DNA of 24,031 nt from Candidatus Thorarchaeota archaeon SMTZ1-83 (GCA_001563325.1 LRSK01000031.1:1-24031); one strand, 5' to 3'; shown: positions 1-8,175, numbered from the stretch's first letter. Translations and numbers: made by a program. The notes: generated by a model not told the origin, from the sequence alone.

Positions 1-1596
1 CCCTGCCACCTTGATTATGTCATCAGACCTTCCAAGGATATACCAGAGTCCATCTGAGTCTATGGCCGCAAAATCGCCATGGACCCAGACATCCCTCCAT
101 CGAGACCAGTAGGTGTCTTCGTACCTCTCCGGGTTCTTCCAGAATCCTCGCGTCATGCCGATCCATGGTTGAGTGATAACTAGCTCACCGACCTGGTCGC
201 GGACTGGCTTCCCCTTCTCATCGAATACGTCACCTGCTATTCCAGGACAGAGACCGGAGAAAGAGCAAGGTTTCAGAGGAAGAATGGGACTACCCATCAC
301 AATACCTCCAGAAACCTCAGTACCTCCAGAGTAGTTGATTATCGGGAGCCTGGTGCCGCCCACCTCTTCGAAGAGCCACATCCACGGTTCATGATTCCAT
401 GGTTCCCCGGTGGACGCGAGGTAGCGCAAGGACGACAGGTCATGCTTCTGAGCCAATTCTGCTCCCAAAGGTGCTATTGCTCGGACGAACGTCGGCGAAA
501 GACCCAATGTGGTGATTCTGTGCTGTTCTACCATCTTCCATACACGGTCTGCTTCAGGATGGTCTGGGGCTCCGTCATATATCAAAAAGGTCGAGCCCAA
601 GAGAAGAGCACCGAACACAAGCCATGGCCCCATCATCCAACCCATGTCAGTCATCCAGTGAATGACATGGCCAGGTCGAACGTCAGTACCGAATGCCATG
701 TCTTGAGCAGACTTGACAGGGAACCCACAATGAGTGTGAAGAGCCCCCTTGGGAGTTCCAGTAGTACCAGAGGTGTATATCACCATCATGGGGTCTTCTG
801 CGTCGGTAATCTCAGTTTCAGCTTCATCTGACTGATTCTCAACAATCTCATGCCACCAATGATCGCGTCCCTTCTGAAGTTGAATGTCAAGATTGGCACG
901 ATCTAGCACAATCATATGCTCTAGAGATGGGATCTGTCTTGCAGCTTCGTCAACAGTGCCCTTCATGTTGACAATGCGCCCCCGTCGGAAGAACCCGTCG
1001 ACCGTCAGAATGGCCTTTGCATCAGCATCGGCAAGTCGCGTGACAGCTGCCCAGACCCCGAACCCCGAGAATAGAGGCAAGGCTATGCCGCCAATCTTTG
1101 CAACTGCCAGCAGGGCAGCCACTATCTCTGGGACCATGGGCATGAAGATACCTATAGCGTCCCCCTTTCCCAGACCGAGGGTTCGCAAGGCATTTGCTGT
1201 TCTGTTCACCATAGAGTGGAGTTCTTTGTAGGTAACGGAACCGTGATCGCCATCCTCCTTCTCCCAGATGAAAGCCACCTGGTACTCCTTTGCAGTTCCG
1301 ATGTACTTGTCCACACAGTTGTGGACTATGTTCATCTTGCCGCCTACGCACCATTTGGGCCAAGCAATCCCGTCGGCTAGATCAACCACCTTGGTATAAG
1401 GCTGATAGAATCGAATGTCCAAGTAGTCTAAGACCGCATTGGTGAACCACGCGACATCGGCCGCGGAGCGTTTGTGCAACTCGTCGAGCGTCTCGATTCC
1501 ATGTCTGCGCATGAAACTCGTAATATTCGCATTCTCAATATAGTCTTGAGAGGGACGCCATACGATGTTGCCACCGAACTCGAACCTGCCGCGCAT
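1..1596 (-). CDS. AMP-forming acyl-CoA synthetase (acetyl/acetoacetyl-CoA synthetase-like), 3' truncated by window edge
   Basis: The frame is open for 532 codons from ATG at 1596 to base 1, so the C-terminal part (hinge and A10 lysine) lies outside the window. It belongs to the ANL superfamily: acid + ATP + CoA gives acyl-CoA + AMP + PPi in the cytosol. An ACS-type N-terminal region covers about residues 1-110, the phosphate-binding loop YTSGTTGTPKG is at about 274-284, and a GRSDDIIKVAG motif is at the truncated end. At about 421-430 it reads NYSGGTEVSG. Acetate-specific enzymes have a WWQTETG-type motif there, whose Trp closes the acyl pocket. The SGGT form resembles acetoacetyl-CoA synthetases, so a larger or different acid is likely. 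No partner gene is adjacent. The family call is secure; the substrate is inferred. Confidence 0.88.
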   Translation of the reverse strand, partial: MRGRFEFGGNIVWRPSQDYIENANITSFMRRHGIETLDELHKRSAADVAWFTNAVLDYLDIRFYQPYTKVVDLADGIAWPKWCVGGKMNIVHNCVDKYIGTAKEYQVAFIWEKEDGDHGSVTYKELHSMVNRTANALRTLGLGKGDAIGIFMPMVPEIVAALLAVAKIGGIALPLFSGFGVWAAVTRLADADAKAILTVDGFFRRGRIVNMKGTVDEAARQIPSLEHMIVLDRANLDIQLQKGRDHWWHEIVENQSDEAETEITDAEDPMMVIYTSGTTGTPKGALHTHCGFPVKSAQDMAFGTDVRPGHVIHWMTDMGWMMGPWLVFGALLLGSTFLIYDGAPDHPEADRVWKMVEQHRITTLGLSPTFVRAIAPLGAELAQKHDLSSLRYLASTGEPWNHEPWMWLFEEVGGTRLPIINYSGGTEVSGGIVMGSPILPLKPCSFSGLCPGIAGDVFDEKGKPVRDQVGELVITQPWIGMTRGFWKNPERYEDTYWSRWRDVWVHGDFAAIDSDGLWYILGRSDDIIKVAG

Positions 1597-1628
1597 TTAG
1601 ACACCTCCCGAACGTTCGCTGATTTCTG

Positions 1629-1720
1629 CGCTACAGGAGGAACGACCTATTATACCTGAGGTTGGTTCCAGAACGTCTGGACCGGCTGGCCAACATCTCG
1701 TTGTAGAAGAATGACTGTAC
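1629..1720. repeat. Left edge of a decayed tandem duplication (matches 2770-2872)
   Basis: The stretch GGAACGACCTATTATACCTG and the bases after it match 2778-2815, and both are followed by a GGTCATGTCT block running into the 3' end of the neighbouring membrane-protein gene. This marks the left edge of the duplicated unit that contains 1729-2517 and, in its second copy, 2875-3657. No coding capacity is seen. The alignment was made by eye. Confidence 0.55.
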
Positions 1721-1728
1721 TACACTGG

Positions 1729-2517
1729 TCATGTCTTGGACTCTTCGATAAGCCACTTGCAGACTTTGAGCATAAGGGGCCACTCAGAGTCCGGATCTGT
1801 CATGGTGTCGTAGACTACCGTTCCATCACGCCCCTCACCTTCTTCATACTCAGGATGCGCAGCTGAAAGGAACATAGTCCCCTCACCATACCAGCTCACA
1901 AGCATACACGGCAGGTCGGAATCTGCATAGGTAACGATTGGAATCATCTCTTGTGAGCCAGCCGCTATGAAATAGCCGGAGGCATCGTATAGGACAGTGT
2001 ACGACGCTGGTTCATCTGAGAGATCTGGTCCTGTTGAGCTCCTGTTGACATTCATCTCTAGGAGATAAGTATCAGCTCCGAGCACATCTGGAATGTATGA
2101 GCCATTGAAGATGCCAATTCTGAAGCTCGTGGCATATGAGGCACCTCTGTCGATGCCGAAGTACGATCCGCCATCACCCACGAAATCACGTATCAGATCC
2201 CAATCACTCACCAGAAGTTGACAGTGTTCGTCGCACCAGCAGCCCGATGGCATAGCCAGTATGTCACAGTTATCTAAGGCACCCTCACGAATGTCAGACT
2301 CATTCACCACTGTAACATCTGCATGCATCCACTCGAACATGCTCTTCAAGGCTTCTCGACACGTTGCATCACAGCCTCTATCGAAGTAGAGAGCCACCTG
2401 AACTCCTTCCATACCTGTGGGACCGGAAGGGAGTAGAATTGGAGAAGCAAGCATGACGGTGATAATGATTATGACAATTCCCATTCCCGCCCACTGTCTT
2501 TGAGTGATGGTCTTCAT
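1729..2517 (-). CDS. Membrane-anchored, GATase/BPL_N-like extracytoplasmic protein, copy 1
   Basis: About 262 residues from ATG at 2517. An upstream ATG at 2535 is possible, but the paralogue at 2875-3657 aligns from this Met. An N-terminal hydrophobic segment (about residues 10-27) serves as anchor or signal, with the rest probably outside the cell, supported by several N-x-S/T sequons. The fold looks like a class I glutamine-amidotransferase or biotin-protein-ligase N-terminal domain: an IRDFVGDGGSYFGIDRGASY segment and a late AAHPEY motif resembling the SPHPE of amidotransferases. The usual nucleophile context GxCxGA reads GIDRGA here, with Asp in place of Cys, so it is probably not a hydrolase. 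Conserved cysteines (CDATC and GCWCDEHC) suggest disulfides. The function is unknown. The neighbouring gene is a tandem paralogue. Confidence 0.8.
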   Translation of the reverse strand: MKTITQRQWAGMGIVIIIITVMLASPILLPSGPTGMEGVQVALYFDRGCDATCREALKSMFEWMHADVTVVNESDIREGALDNCDILAMPSGCWCDEHCQLLVSDWDLIRDFVGDGGSYFGIDRGASYATSFRIGIFNGSYIPDVLGADTYLLEMNVNRSSTGPDLSDEPASYTVLYDASGYFIAAGSQEMIPIVTYADSDLPCMLVSWYGEGTMFLSAAHPEYEEGEGRDGTVVYDTMTDPDSEWPLMLKVCKWLIEESKT

Positions 2518-2639
2518 AGTCCCAGAACACCCCAACTGAAACTTGCGACGGTCCCAAGACTGCTAGGTATCTTGTTTCAGGCGAGAGTCATCATTCTGAG
2601 CCATTAATAACATCGTGTCAACGCAACGTTCTAGGAGAG

Positions 2640-2800
2640 AGAACTACGATTCGGAATGGGTGAATATCGATGTCGTTGGAGGCGCGCAAGTGAAACACGA
2701 AATCAAGTACTTAAGGTCGATTTTTTCCCGACTTCAAACACGAAATCCTTGAAACCGTTGGCGAGGTCGAGTGTGAAGGAGCAACGACCTATACCTAAGG
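2640..2800 (+). pseudogene. Eroded second copy of the SnoaL-like gene at 3790-4236
   Basis: Bases 2650-2760 align closely with 3890-4000 of the intact SnoaL gene; for example GTGAAACACGAAATCAAGTA is identical in both. The upstream sequence (CATTAATAACATCGTGT at 2603-2619 and 3745-3761) is also shared. Relative to the intact gene, the first ~100 nt of coding sequence including the start codon are deleted, an extra T follows the GTCGATTTT stretch and shifts the frame, and a second deletion joins the middle to the GAAGGAGCAACGA segment before homology is lost. It cannot encode the protein. It is a relic of the tandem duplication that also produced the two membrane-protein copies. Confidence 0.8.
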
Positions 2801-2874
2801 TTGACTCCGGAGCAACAAGATATGCAAGCAGGGAAACAGCTGCATGTATTTGAAGGTCATTGAGCCGGTCATGT

Positions 2875-3657
2875 CTAAGAGTCTTCAACAAGCCACTTAC
2901 AGATCTTGAGCATTAAAGTCCACTCAGAGTCCGGGTCGTCCAGGAGGTCATAGATATCGGTTCCGTCCCTTCCATCTCCTTCCTCGTATTCAGGATGTAC
3001 ACTGCAAAGGAACACATTTCCAGTTCCATACTTGTATGCAAGCATGCACGGTAGACCTGACTCTGGGAACGTGACAAGCGGAATCATCTCCGACATATCA
3101 TCTGCAACAAAGTAGCCGGAAGCGTCGTAGAGAATAGTGTACGAGTCTGGTTCCTCTGATAGGTCGGGTCCGGTGGAACTCCTGTTGACATTCATCTCCA
3201 TGAGAAACGAGTCTGCTCCGTGCAAATCAGGGATATACGTGCCATTGAAAATGCCAAGTCTAAAGTTCGTGGCGTATGATGCTCCTCTGTCGATGCCAAA
3301 GTAAGACCCTCCATCTTCCACAAAGTGACGTATGTAGTCCATCTCCTCACCTAGAATCTCGCAGCGTTCTGTGCACCAACAGCCTGATGGCAAAGCAAGG
3401 ATGTCGTAGTCGGTCAACACACCCTCACCAATCTCAGACCCGCCCACGATTGTGACCTCTGTACCCATCCAGCGGAACATGTTCTCCAGTGCATCTCTAC
3501 ATGTCGCATCGCAGCCTCTGTCGAAGTAGAGAGCTACTTGAACACCTTCCATTCCTGTCGGATTGGGAACAAGCAAGAAAGGTGAAGCCAACATTACAGT
3601 GACAACGATAATGATAGTCGCTATTCCTAGCCCCTGTTTCTTTGTGAGTGTGTTCAC
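2875..3657 (-). CDS. Membrane-anchored, GATase/BPL_N-like extracytoplasmic protein, copy 2
   Basis: About 260 residues. The start is taken as GTG at 3657: a GGAGG ribosome-binding site lies about 11 nt upstream and the position matches the ATG of copy 1. The frame is open further up to an ATG at 3699. The layout is the same as in the paralogue at 1729-2517: hydrophobic anchor, CDATC, GCWCTERC, the GIDRGASYA segment in place of the amidotransferase cysteine elbow, and a late VHPEY motif. Strong amino-acid similarity runs over the whole length, and both copies carry the NVNRSS sequon. Persistence of both copies as open frames while the accompanying SnoaL copy decayed suggests that both are used. 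The biochemical role is not known. Confidence 0.82.
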   Translation of the reverse strand: MNTLTKKQGLGIATIIIVVTVMLASPFLLVPNPTGMEGVQVALYFDRGCDATCRDALENMFRWMGTEVTIVGGSEIGEGVLTDYDILALPSGCWCTERCEILGEEMDYIRHFVEDGGSYFGIDRGASYATNFRLGIFNGTYIPDLHGADSFLMEMNVNRSSTGPDLSEEPDSYTILYDASGYFVADDMSEMIPLVTFPESGLPCMLAYKYGTGNVFLCSVHPEYEEGDGRDGTDIYDLLDDPDSEWTLMLKICKWLVEDS

Positions 3658-3789
3658 AGTTCCACAACCCTCCGGTTGGTTTCTCCGATGGAACCCCATG
3701 TTCGTACGGGACCTAGCTTAGTAGGAAACTCGCGGCGTGTGGCATTAATAACATCGTGTCTAAGCAACATTTGAGGAGAACTGGTCTTA

Positions 3790-4236
3790 ATGAAACAGAG
3801 GAATGAAAGCATAGGACGGCGCTGGTTTGAGGAAATGTGGAGTAAGCCGGACCCAGAAGTGGCAGATGAGATTGTCGACAAGGACTACAATCCGGAATGG
3901 GTGCATATTGATGCCGTTGGACCCGCTCAGGTGAAACACGAAATCAAGTACTTCAGGTCGATTTTCCCGGACTTGAAATACGAAGTCATTGAAACTGCTG
4001 GGGAGGAAGACAGGGTATGGGTCCGATACAAAGCGACTGGAACTCATGAGGGAAACGCATGGGGGTTCGAACCTACTAAGAAGAAGGTCGATTTCGAAGG
4101 AGCAACGATTCTGTATATCAGCAGAGAAGGGAAGATCATCGACCGTTGGGGAGCATTCTGTTTCTATGAGATTCTCATGGACTTGGAACTCGTACCACCA
4201 TTCTGGGAACTAAGCAAGCACTTCAAGAAGGATTAG
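3790..4236 (+). CDS. SnoaL-like (NTF2-fold) polyketide-cyclase/ester-cyclase family protein
   Basis: 148 residues. ATG at 3790 is preceded by GAGGAG about 10 nt upstream. The sequence follows the SnoaL pattern: an N-terminal helix with W residues, then a segment with FPDLKYEV (about residues 59-66), AGEEDRVWVRY and GTHEGN (about 84-89), and GKIIDRWG (about 124-131). Proteins of this family are small cone-shaped barrels that bind hydrophobic ligands; some cyclise polyketides, but most are uncharacterised. The gene is divergent from the membrane protein 2875-3657 and ends 6 nt before the convergent gene 4243-5100. A degenerate duplicate lies at 2640-2800. The family call is firm; the substrate is unknown. 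Confidence 0.85.
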   Translation: MKQRNESIGRRWFEEMWSKPDPEVADEIVDKDYNPEWVHIDAVGPAQVKHEIKYFRSIFPDLKYEVIETAGEEDRVWVRYKATGTHEGNAWGFEPTKKKVDFEGATILYISREGKIIDRWGAFCFYEILMDLELVPPFWELSKHFKKD

Positions 4237-4242
4237 GGTCAC

Positions 4243-5100
4243 TCAGTGGTCTGGCCTGTTCAGGAAGCCCCTTTGTTCCCTCAGTTTCCTGTATAGGCCG
4301 TCCTTCTCGCCAACTAGAGCCCTGTACTCTTGGAGTAATGGTGATAGCGTCCTTGCCCCACTTATGAGACGATTCCATGCCTTGGGATTGTCCTCGTTAG
4401 CACCTTGTTGAATCCTGACGTCAAATCCATGAGGCCCAGGGCCTGGAATCCACTGCGTGATATCTGCCAGAGTATATAGGTGTGCACTCATGTCTAGGTA
4501 GACTCTGTCATCAAACATCACATAGGGTCTATAAGGCTCTCTATCCGGATGCTCATCAAGCAGCCCCGAACAACTCTCCTTTGTTGCAAAGCCAAGCTCA
4601 TTGAGCTCCCGAATGAGAGGTCTTATCGAAAGATCGACGTAGTCAATGAATATGTCAACAGGCGGTGCTTTATGATCAGGTGCCTCGCGCAGTCCGAAAT
4701 GCCACTGTCCTTGGTGGTGAGCCCATATTGTTTCTGGGATTAGACCTCTATCAACAGACTCCTTGTATGAAGTCAGGAGCTCCGTCACTCGCTCTACTGC
4801 AGTGAGCAGCCTATCCCAAGCAGCAGATCTGGCTTCCTCAGAATTAGGGTCCACCGCACTTTCATCAATCTCTCTAGATCTGTAGAGTACTACGTTTCCC
4901 TGTTCATCGAAAGCGGGCAGCCATAGAGCTATGTCAGCAATCGTAAACAGGTGAGCCTCCACCCCAGGGTATACTTCATGACTCAATACTACGTAGGGGA
5001 TGTCATCAATCTGGGGTTTCATTCCCAAACGGATGGCATAGACATCGTGGCCTGCCTTGCGAATTACCTCGAGTATGTGTTCCTCGTCCACCGAAGGCAC
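4243..5100 (-). CDS. Protein of unknown function with two internal repeats; second half has a Tyw3-like SCSG motif
   Basis: About 285 residues. GTG at 5100 is preferred because GAGG lies 9 nt upstream; the longer frame begins with TTG at 5109 with no room for a ribosome-binding site. The protein has two homologous halves. The segment with IPYVVLSHEVYPGVEAHLFT and the later YRPYVMFDDRVYLDMSAHLY align, and each is followed by LADI(T/A)xW(I/L)P, then AWxRL(I/L) and a final TSYKE/QEYRA helix. The second half also has LIRELNELGF followed by KESCSGLLDEHPD, which resembles the SCSG element of Tyw3-type and related domains; the first half keeps only a degraded equivalent. No signal peptide or membrane segment. 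No function is assigned. It may be co-transcribed with the upstream prenyltransferase gene, 60 nt away. Confidence 0.72.
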   Translation of the reverse strand: MPSVDEEHILEVIRKAGHDVYAIRLGMKPQIDDIPYVVLSHEVYPGVEAHLFTIADIALWLPAFDEQGNVVLYRSREIDESAVDPNSEEARSAAWDRLLTAVERVTELLTSYKESVDRGLIPETIWAHHQGQWHFGLREAPDHKAPPVDIFIDYVDLSIRPLIRELNELGFATKESCSGLLDEHPDREPYRPYVMFDDRVYLDMSAHLYTLADITQWIPGPGPHGFDVRIQQGANEDNPKAWNRLISGARTLSPLLQEYRALVGEKDGLYRKLREQRGFLNRPDH

Positions 5101-5160
5101 AGATGACAACCTCAGTCCAAGAGTCTACTTATTCTACAATAGCCTAGTCCTACTCCCTTC

Positions 5161-5985
5161 CTATATGTATGTCAGTGCAATCAACAAGATGATGATGCCG
5201 AGAATGATGTAGATAGGAGTCAGTCTGAGAACTCTCTCGTCAATAAGACACGACCTCCAGAAGAACGCAATTCCGGCAACCAGATACATGAGAATCAAGG
5301 ACTGGAAGAGGGGCGCCGGATGCAGGCACAAGGATAATGAAAACACGAAGACCGTCACAAGAGATAGTGTACGTTCCTGCAAGATGCTCTCCCCTACTGT
5401 TTCATTCTTCTTGTAACCTCTGAAGAATATCAAATACATTAGGGAAAAGCCCAATGCAAAAAAGAGAGGAAAGGCAAGCAGCTGTGCTCCAACTGTCCAT
5501 GGAAGGAGTATCTTCAACAACTGCATGATGAGAACAAGCGGCAAGCCCGCAAGCGTGTGTTTCAGACTCCGGAACCCTGTTTTGTCATAACTGAACAGGG
5601 GAACCGAATACAGGACGTTGACAATGAGAAGCGAGGATACAACTACGAAGAACAGCAGATCGAGAAGGGCAGACAATGCTACGCCAATGGCCAGGAGTGT
5701 GAAACAGATTATCACTGCTTCCGATCTCTCAACGGAGCCCTGAGCTAGGGGCTTTCTTTTTGCCTTCTCACCTGCGGCTGAGTCCTCATCCATATCAAAG
5801 ATGTCATTGATAATATAGACCGAGGAGTACGCGAAGAGGAATGCAATCAAACCGAATAGTATTGGTACTGGGTCAATCGTGTACCGATAGAAAAGCAGTA
5901 ACAGCACACCAACAGAATAGAGCCCAATGTTCTTGACTAGGTTGTCAACGAGGTTTCTGAAGAGTAATGTCTTCCGAATCATCAC
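5161..5985 (-). CDS. UbiA-family membrane prenyltransferase
   Basis: 274 residues beginning with GTG-ATG (5985/5982), mostly hydrophobic with about eight predicted membrane helices. The first Asp-rich motif of UbiA enzymes, NDxxDxxxD, is present as NDIFDMDED at residues 60-68, followed by KRKPLAQG. These enzymes transfer a prenyl chain from a polyprenyl diphosphate to an aromatic ring, a glycerol phosphate or a sugar phosphate. The second Asp-rich motif expected in the second half is not recognisable; the corresponding loop reads RGYKKNETVGES. The loop composition is somewhat reminiscent of decaprenyl-phosphate phosphoribosyltransferase-like members, so the acceptor cannot be named. A TATA-like box lies about 190 nt upstream. 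Confidence 0.8.
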   Translation of the reverse strand: MMIRKTLLFRNLVDNLVKNIGLYSVGVLLLLFYRYTIDPVPILFGLIAFLFAYSSVYIINDIFDMDEDSAAGEKAKRKPLAQGSVERSEAVIICFTLLAIGVALSALLDLLFFVVVSSLLIVNVLYSVPLFSYDKTGFRSLKHTLAGLPLVLIMQLLKILLPWTVGAQLLAFPLFFALGFSLMYLIFFRGYKKNETVGESILQERTLSLVTVFVFSLSLCLHPAPLFQSLILMYLVAGIAFFWRSCLIDERVLRLTPIYIILGIIILLIALTYI

Positions 5986-6177
5986 TTTCTATCCCAGACC
6001 TATTCACGGTTGCATGTACCAATAGGAACACGAAGAAGAAAGCCTGCGACTATCAGGGGCCTCTAACATGAATGATCTCCACAACTCTCTCCCGTCCTTT
6101 TCCAGTTTCTTCTGTGCTTCGGCAACTACTATGATTGATGACTTACCGTCACCAAAAGGAAACAACAGATGAGGTTT

Positions 6178-6186
6178 GATATAAAC
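6178..6186 (-). promoter_or_regulatory. TATA-like box upstream of the UbiA-family gene
   Basis: The minus strand reads GTTTATATC, close to the archaeal TATA consensus. Transcription would start near 6155, giving a leader of about 170 nt before the gene at 5985. The 5986-6257 interval holds no convincing gene; one short open frame with no ribosome-binding site is described under rejected items. Confidence 0.4.
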
Positions 6187-6257
6187 AATACAGAGAGAAT
6201 GAGTCGTCGAAATAGCGGCATGCTGAGTATTGGAAACGTGCCTTCTTACATCTGATT

Positions 6258-6689
6258 TCAGAATCCTCTGGAGAGATGCTGAATGGCTTCACTATTCTCG
6301 TCCGCAAGTTGCTCGAAGGAGTAGGCCACCTCACTCAAGAAGCCAATCTTAATCGCGGCAGCTGTATAGAAATCTCGCAGTTCCGTTTCTATTGCAACAG
6401 CGACTAGCTGCAGCGTACCTTCATCACCGCCCTCAGGAATGGCTGTTATAGGGTTGTAGGTGTCAGAGTTCAATCCGGTGATCGGCTCAAGAATCATCTC
6501 CGTGGTGTGCTCTCTACGAATTCGCATCAGCGTTTCGATTCGCTTCTGACCCCTCTGGACTAGTTCTTCAAACTGAGCCACCAGATTCGGGTTCGTCGTG
6601 GCACTGCAGGCCAGCTCGTAGAAGGAACATGCTCGATTCTCAATGTCCAGTGCGAACTTCAACACTGCACCGAGAGTTCCAAGTTCCAC
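6258..6689 (-). CDS. Ferritin-like (rubrerythrin-type) four-helix protein in the pyrimidine-catabolic operon
   Basis: 143 residues from GTG at 6689, with AGGTGG a few nt upstream. The pattern is that of the ferritin-like fold: helix 1 with ENRACSFYE (about residues 17-25), helix 2 FEELVQRGQKRIE, helix 3 AIETELRDFY and helix 4 FEQLADENSEAIQHL. The first and third helices keep the E-x6-Y/FY arrangement that carries metal ligands. Helices 2 and 4, where an ExxH motif is expected, are degraded (RGQKR and ENSEA), so the diiron site may be incomplete. The gene lies 22 nt downstream of the semialdehyde dehydrogenase in the same direction, so it is probably co-transcribed. A role in iron or redox housekeeping for the Fe-S dehydrogenase two genes upstream is possible but only inferred. 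Confidence 0.68.
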   Translation of the reverse strand: MELGTLGAVLKFALDIENRACSFYELACSATTNPNLVAQFEELVQRGQKRIETLMRIRREHTTEMILEPITGLNSDTYNPITAIPEGGDEGTLQLVAVAIETELRDFYTAAAIKIGFLSEVAYSFEQLADENSEAIQHLSRGF

Positions 6690-6711
6690 ACGACCACCTT
6701 CAAGTTATCAG

Positions 6712-8175
6712 CTAGAACCATCGAGTGATGACGACCTTGTTTTCCGTGAAGAAGTCCACCGCATCCCGACCTTGTCCGTGAAGATCCCCGAAGAATGAGT
6801 CCTTCATTCCAGAGAATGGAAATGTGGCAATCGGTGCGGCAATTCCAACATTGATTCCAATGTTTCCAGCCTTCACTCTGTACTGATACTCTCGGGCCGT
6901 CTTCCCGCTGGATGTGAACACAGAAGATGCGTTGCCGTATGGATTGGCATGAATAATCTCTATAGCCTCGTCAAGGTCCTTCACGTGAATGATTGACATC
7001 ACTGGTCCAAAGATCTCCTCTTGCGCAATGGCCATCTTCAGTGTGACCTTGTCGAAGATGGTCGGACCAATGAAGAACCCGTTCGGATACCCGGGGACCT
7101 CGATACCCCGACCGTCAAGAAGTAGGTCTGCACCCTCCTCGACACCCTTCTCAATGTAGTCCAAGACATTCTCCATTCCCTGTCTCGAGGCCAGAGGCCC
7201 CATCTGGACCCCCTCCTCCAGCCCATTGCCGACGATGATGCGCTTGGCAGCCTCGATGACGGACTTCTTCAGAGGTTCGTAGACATCGCCGACGGCGAGC
7301 AGCACAGCACCACTTAGACACCGCTGCCCGGTGCAGCCGAAGAAGGACGTCATCAAAGCAGGTACAGTTCGTTTCAAGTCAGCATCAGGCATTACAGTGA
7401 GGAAGTTCTTAGCCCCTCCCTGGACCTGAGCACGCTTTCCCTGCTCACCCGCCTTCTTGTAGAGGAGCTTGCCAACACGAGTAGAACCGACAAAAGACAT
7501 ACCGACTGTGTCAGGACTCTCCAGAAGGGCGTTCACCGCTTCCGGACCGCCGTGGACCATGTTCAGGACCCCCTTTGGCAGTCCTATCTCATGAATGATC
7601 TCAAACTGCTTGACTTGGCTCAACGGAACCTGTGGTGAAGGTTTGACGATGTATGTGTTTCCACACCCGACAGCGAAGGGCCAGAACCAAGTAGGCACCA
7701 TGCCTGGGAAGTTGAATGGAGCAACACAGAAGAAGACACCTAGCGGTTGCTTGATGACCATCTCATCAATTCCAGAGGCAATATCCTCCGCGCTGTAGCC
7801 CATTTGAAGTGAGGGAATGCTTGACGCACACTCTATGTTCTCGATCGTACGACGGTATTCGCCACGTGCCTCATCGAGGTACTTACCTTGCTCGAGAGTC
7901 AGAATCTTGGCGAGTTCCTCGAAGTTCTCTTCGAAGGCATCTCTGATTCGGTTAAGATGCCGGACTCGAGTGAGTGCTGGCGTGATTCGCCATCGCCCGA
8001 AAGCAGCCTTTGCAGCCTCAACGGCCTCAAGGGCCTCTTCCTTCGTACTCATCGGGGTCTTGGCCAGGACCTCGCCCGTGGCCGGGTTGACGACATCGTG
8101 TGTTTCCTTGGCCTTTGACTCTACCCATCGCCCATTGATGTAGTTCCTGACAACTTCCACGTCCAAGACGGTCAC
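6712..8175 (-). CDS. mmsA: CoA-acylating (methyl)malonate-semialdehyde dehydrogenase
   Basis: 487 residues starting with GTG at 8175. Typical length and motifs of the MMSDH branch of aldehyde dehydrogenases: the NAD-binding region APFNFPGMVPTWFWPFA (about 152-168), GSTRVGK (about 230-236), QGGAKNFLTVMPDA (about 252-265, where hydrolytic ALDHs have their ELGG glutamate) and the nucleophile in GQRC (Cys286). These enzymes convert malonate or methylmalonate semialdehyde + CoA + NAD+ to acetyl- or propionyl-CoA + CO2 + NADH. In this neighbourhood it would be the last step of beta-alanine or beta-aminoisobutyrate degradation. The preA-like gene lies 69 nt upstream in the same direction and the ferritin-like gene 22 nt downstream. 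No good ribosome-binding site is seen, so the exact start is uncertain. Confidence 0.9.
   Translation of the reverse strand: MTVLDVEVVRNYINGRWVESKAKETHDVVNPATGEVLAKTPMSTKEEALEAVEAAKAAFGRWRITPALTRVRHLNRIRDAFEENFEELAKILTLEQGKYLDEARGEYRRTIENIECASSIPSLQMGYSAEDIASGIDEMVIKQPLGVFFCVAPFNFPGMVPTWFWPFAVGCGNTYIVKPSPQVPLSQVKQFEIIHEIGLPKGVLNMVHGGPEAVNALLESPDTVGMSFVGSTRVGKLLYKKAGEQGKRAQVQGGAKNFLTVMPDADLKRTVPALMTSFFGCTGQRCLSGAVLLAVGDVYEPLKKSVIEAAKRIIVGNGLEEGVQMGPLASRQGMENVLDYIEKGVEEGADLLLDGRGIEVPGYPNGFFIGPTIFDKVTLKMAIAQEEIFGPVMSIIHVKDLDEAIEIIHANPYGNASSVFTSSGKTAREYQYRVKAGNIGINVGIAAPIATFPFSGMKDSFFGDLHGQGRDAVDFFTENKVVITRWF

Noticed and set aside
884..1363. Open frames on both strands inside the synthetase gene.
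   Set aside because: They are shadows of the long minus-strand reading frame, which carries clear ANL motifs throughout.
2656..2891. Short open frames on both strands near 2.7-2.9 kb.
   Set aside because: They fall in the eroded SnoaL copy and duplicated spacer, and encode no recognisable protein.
6004..6165. Short minus-strand frame (TTG start) between the ferritin-like and UbiA genes, encoding a piece with GDGKSSIIVVAEAQKKLEK.
   Set aside because: The composition looks protein-like, but there is no ATG/GTG start, no ribosome-binding site and no recognised homologue. Left unannotated; a small-protein screen could revive it.
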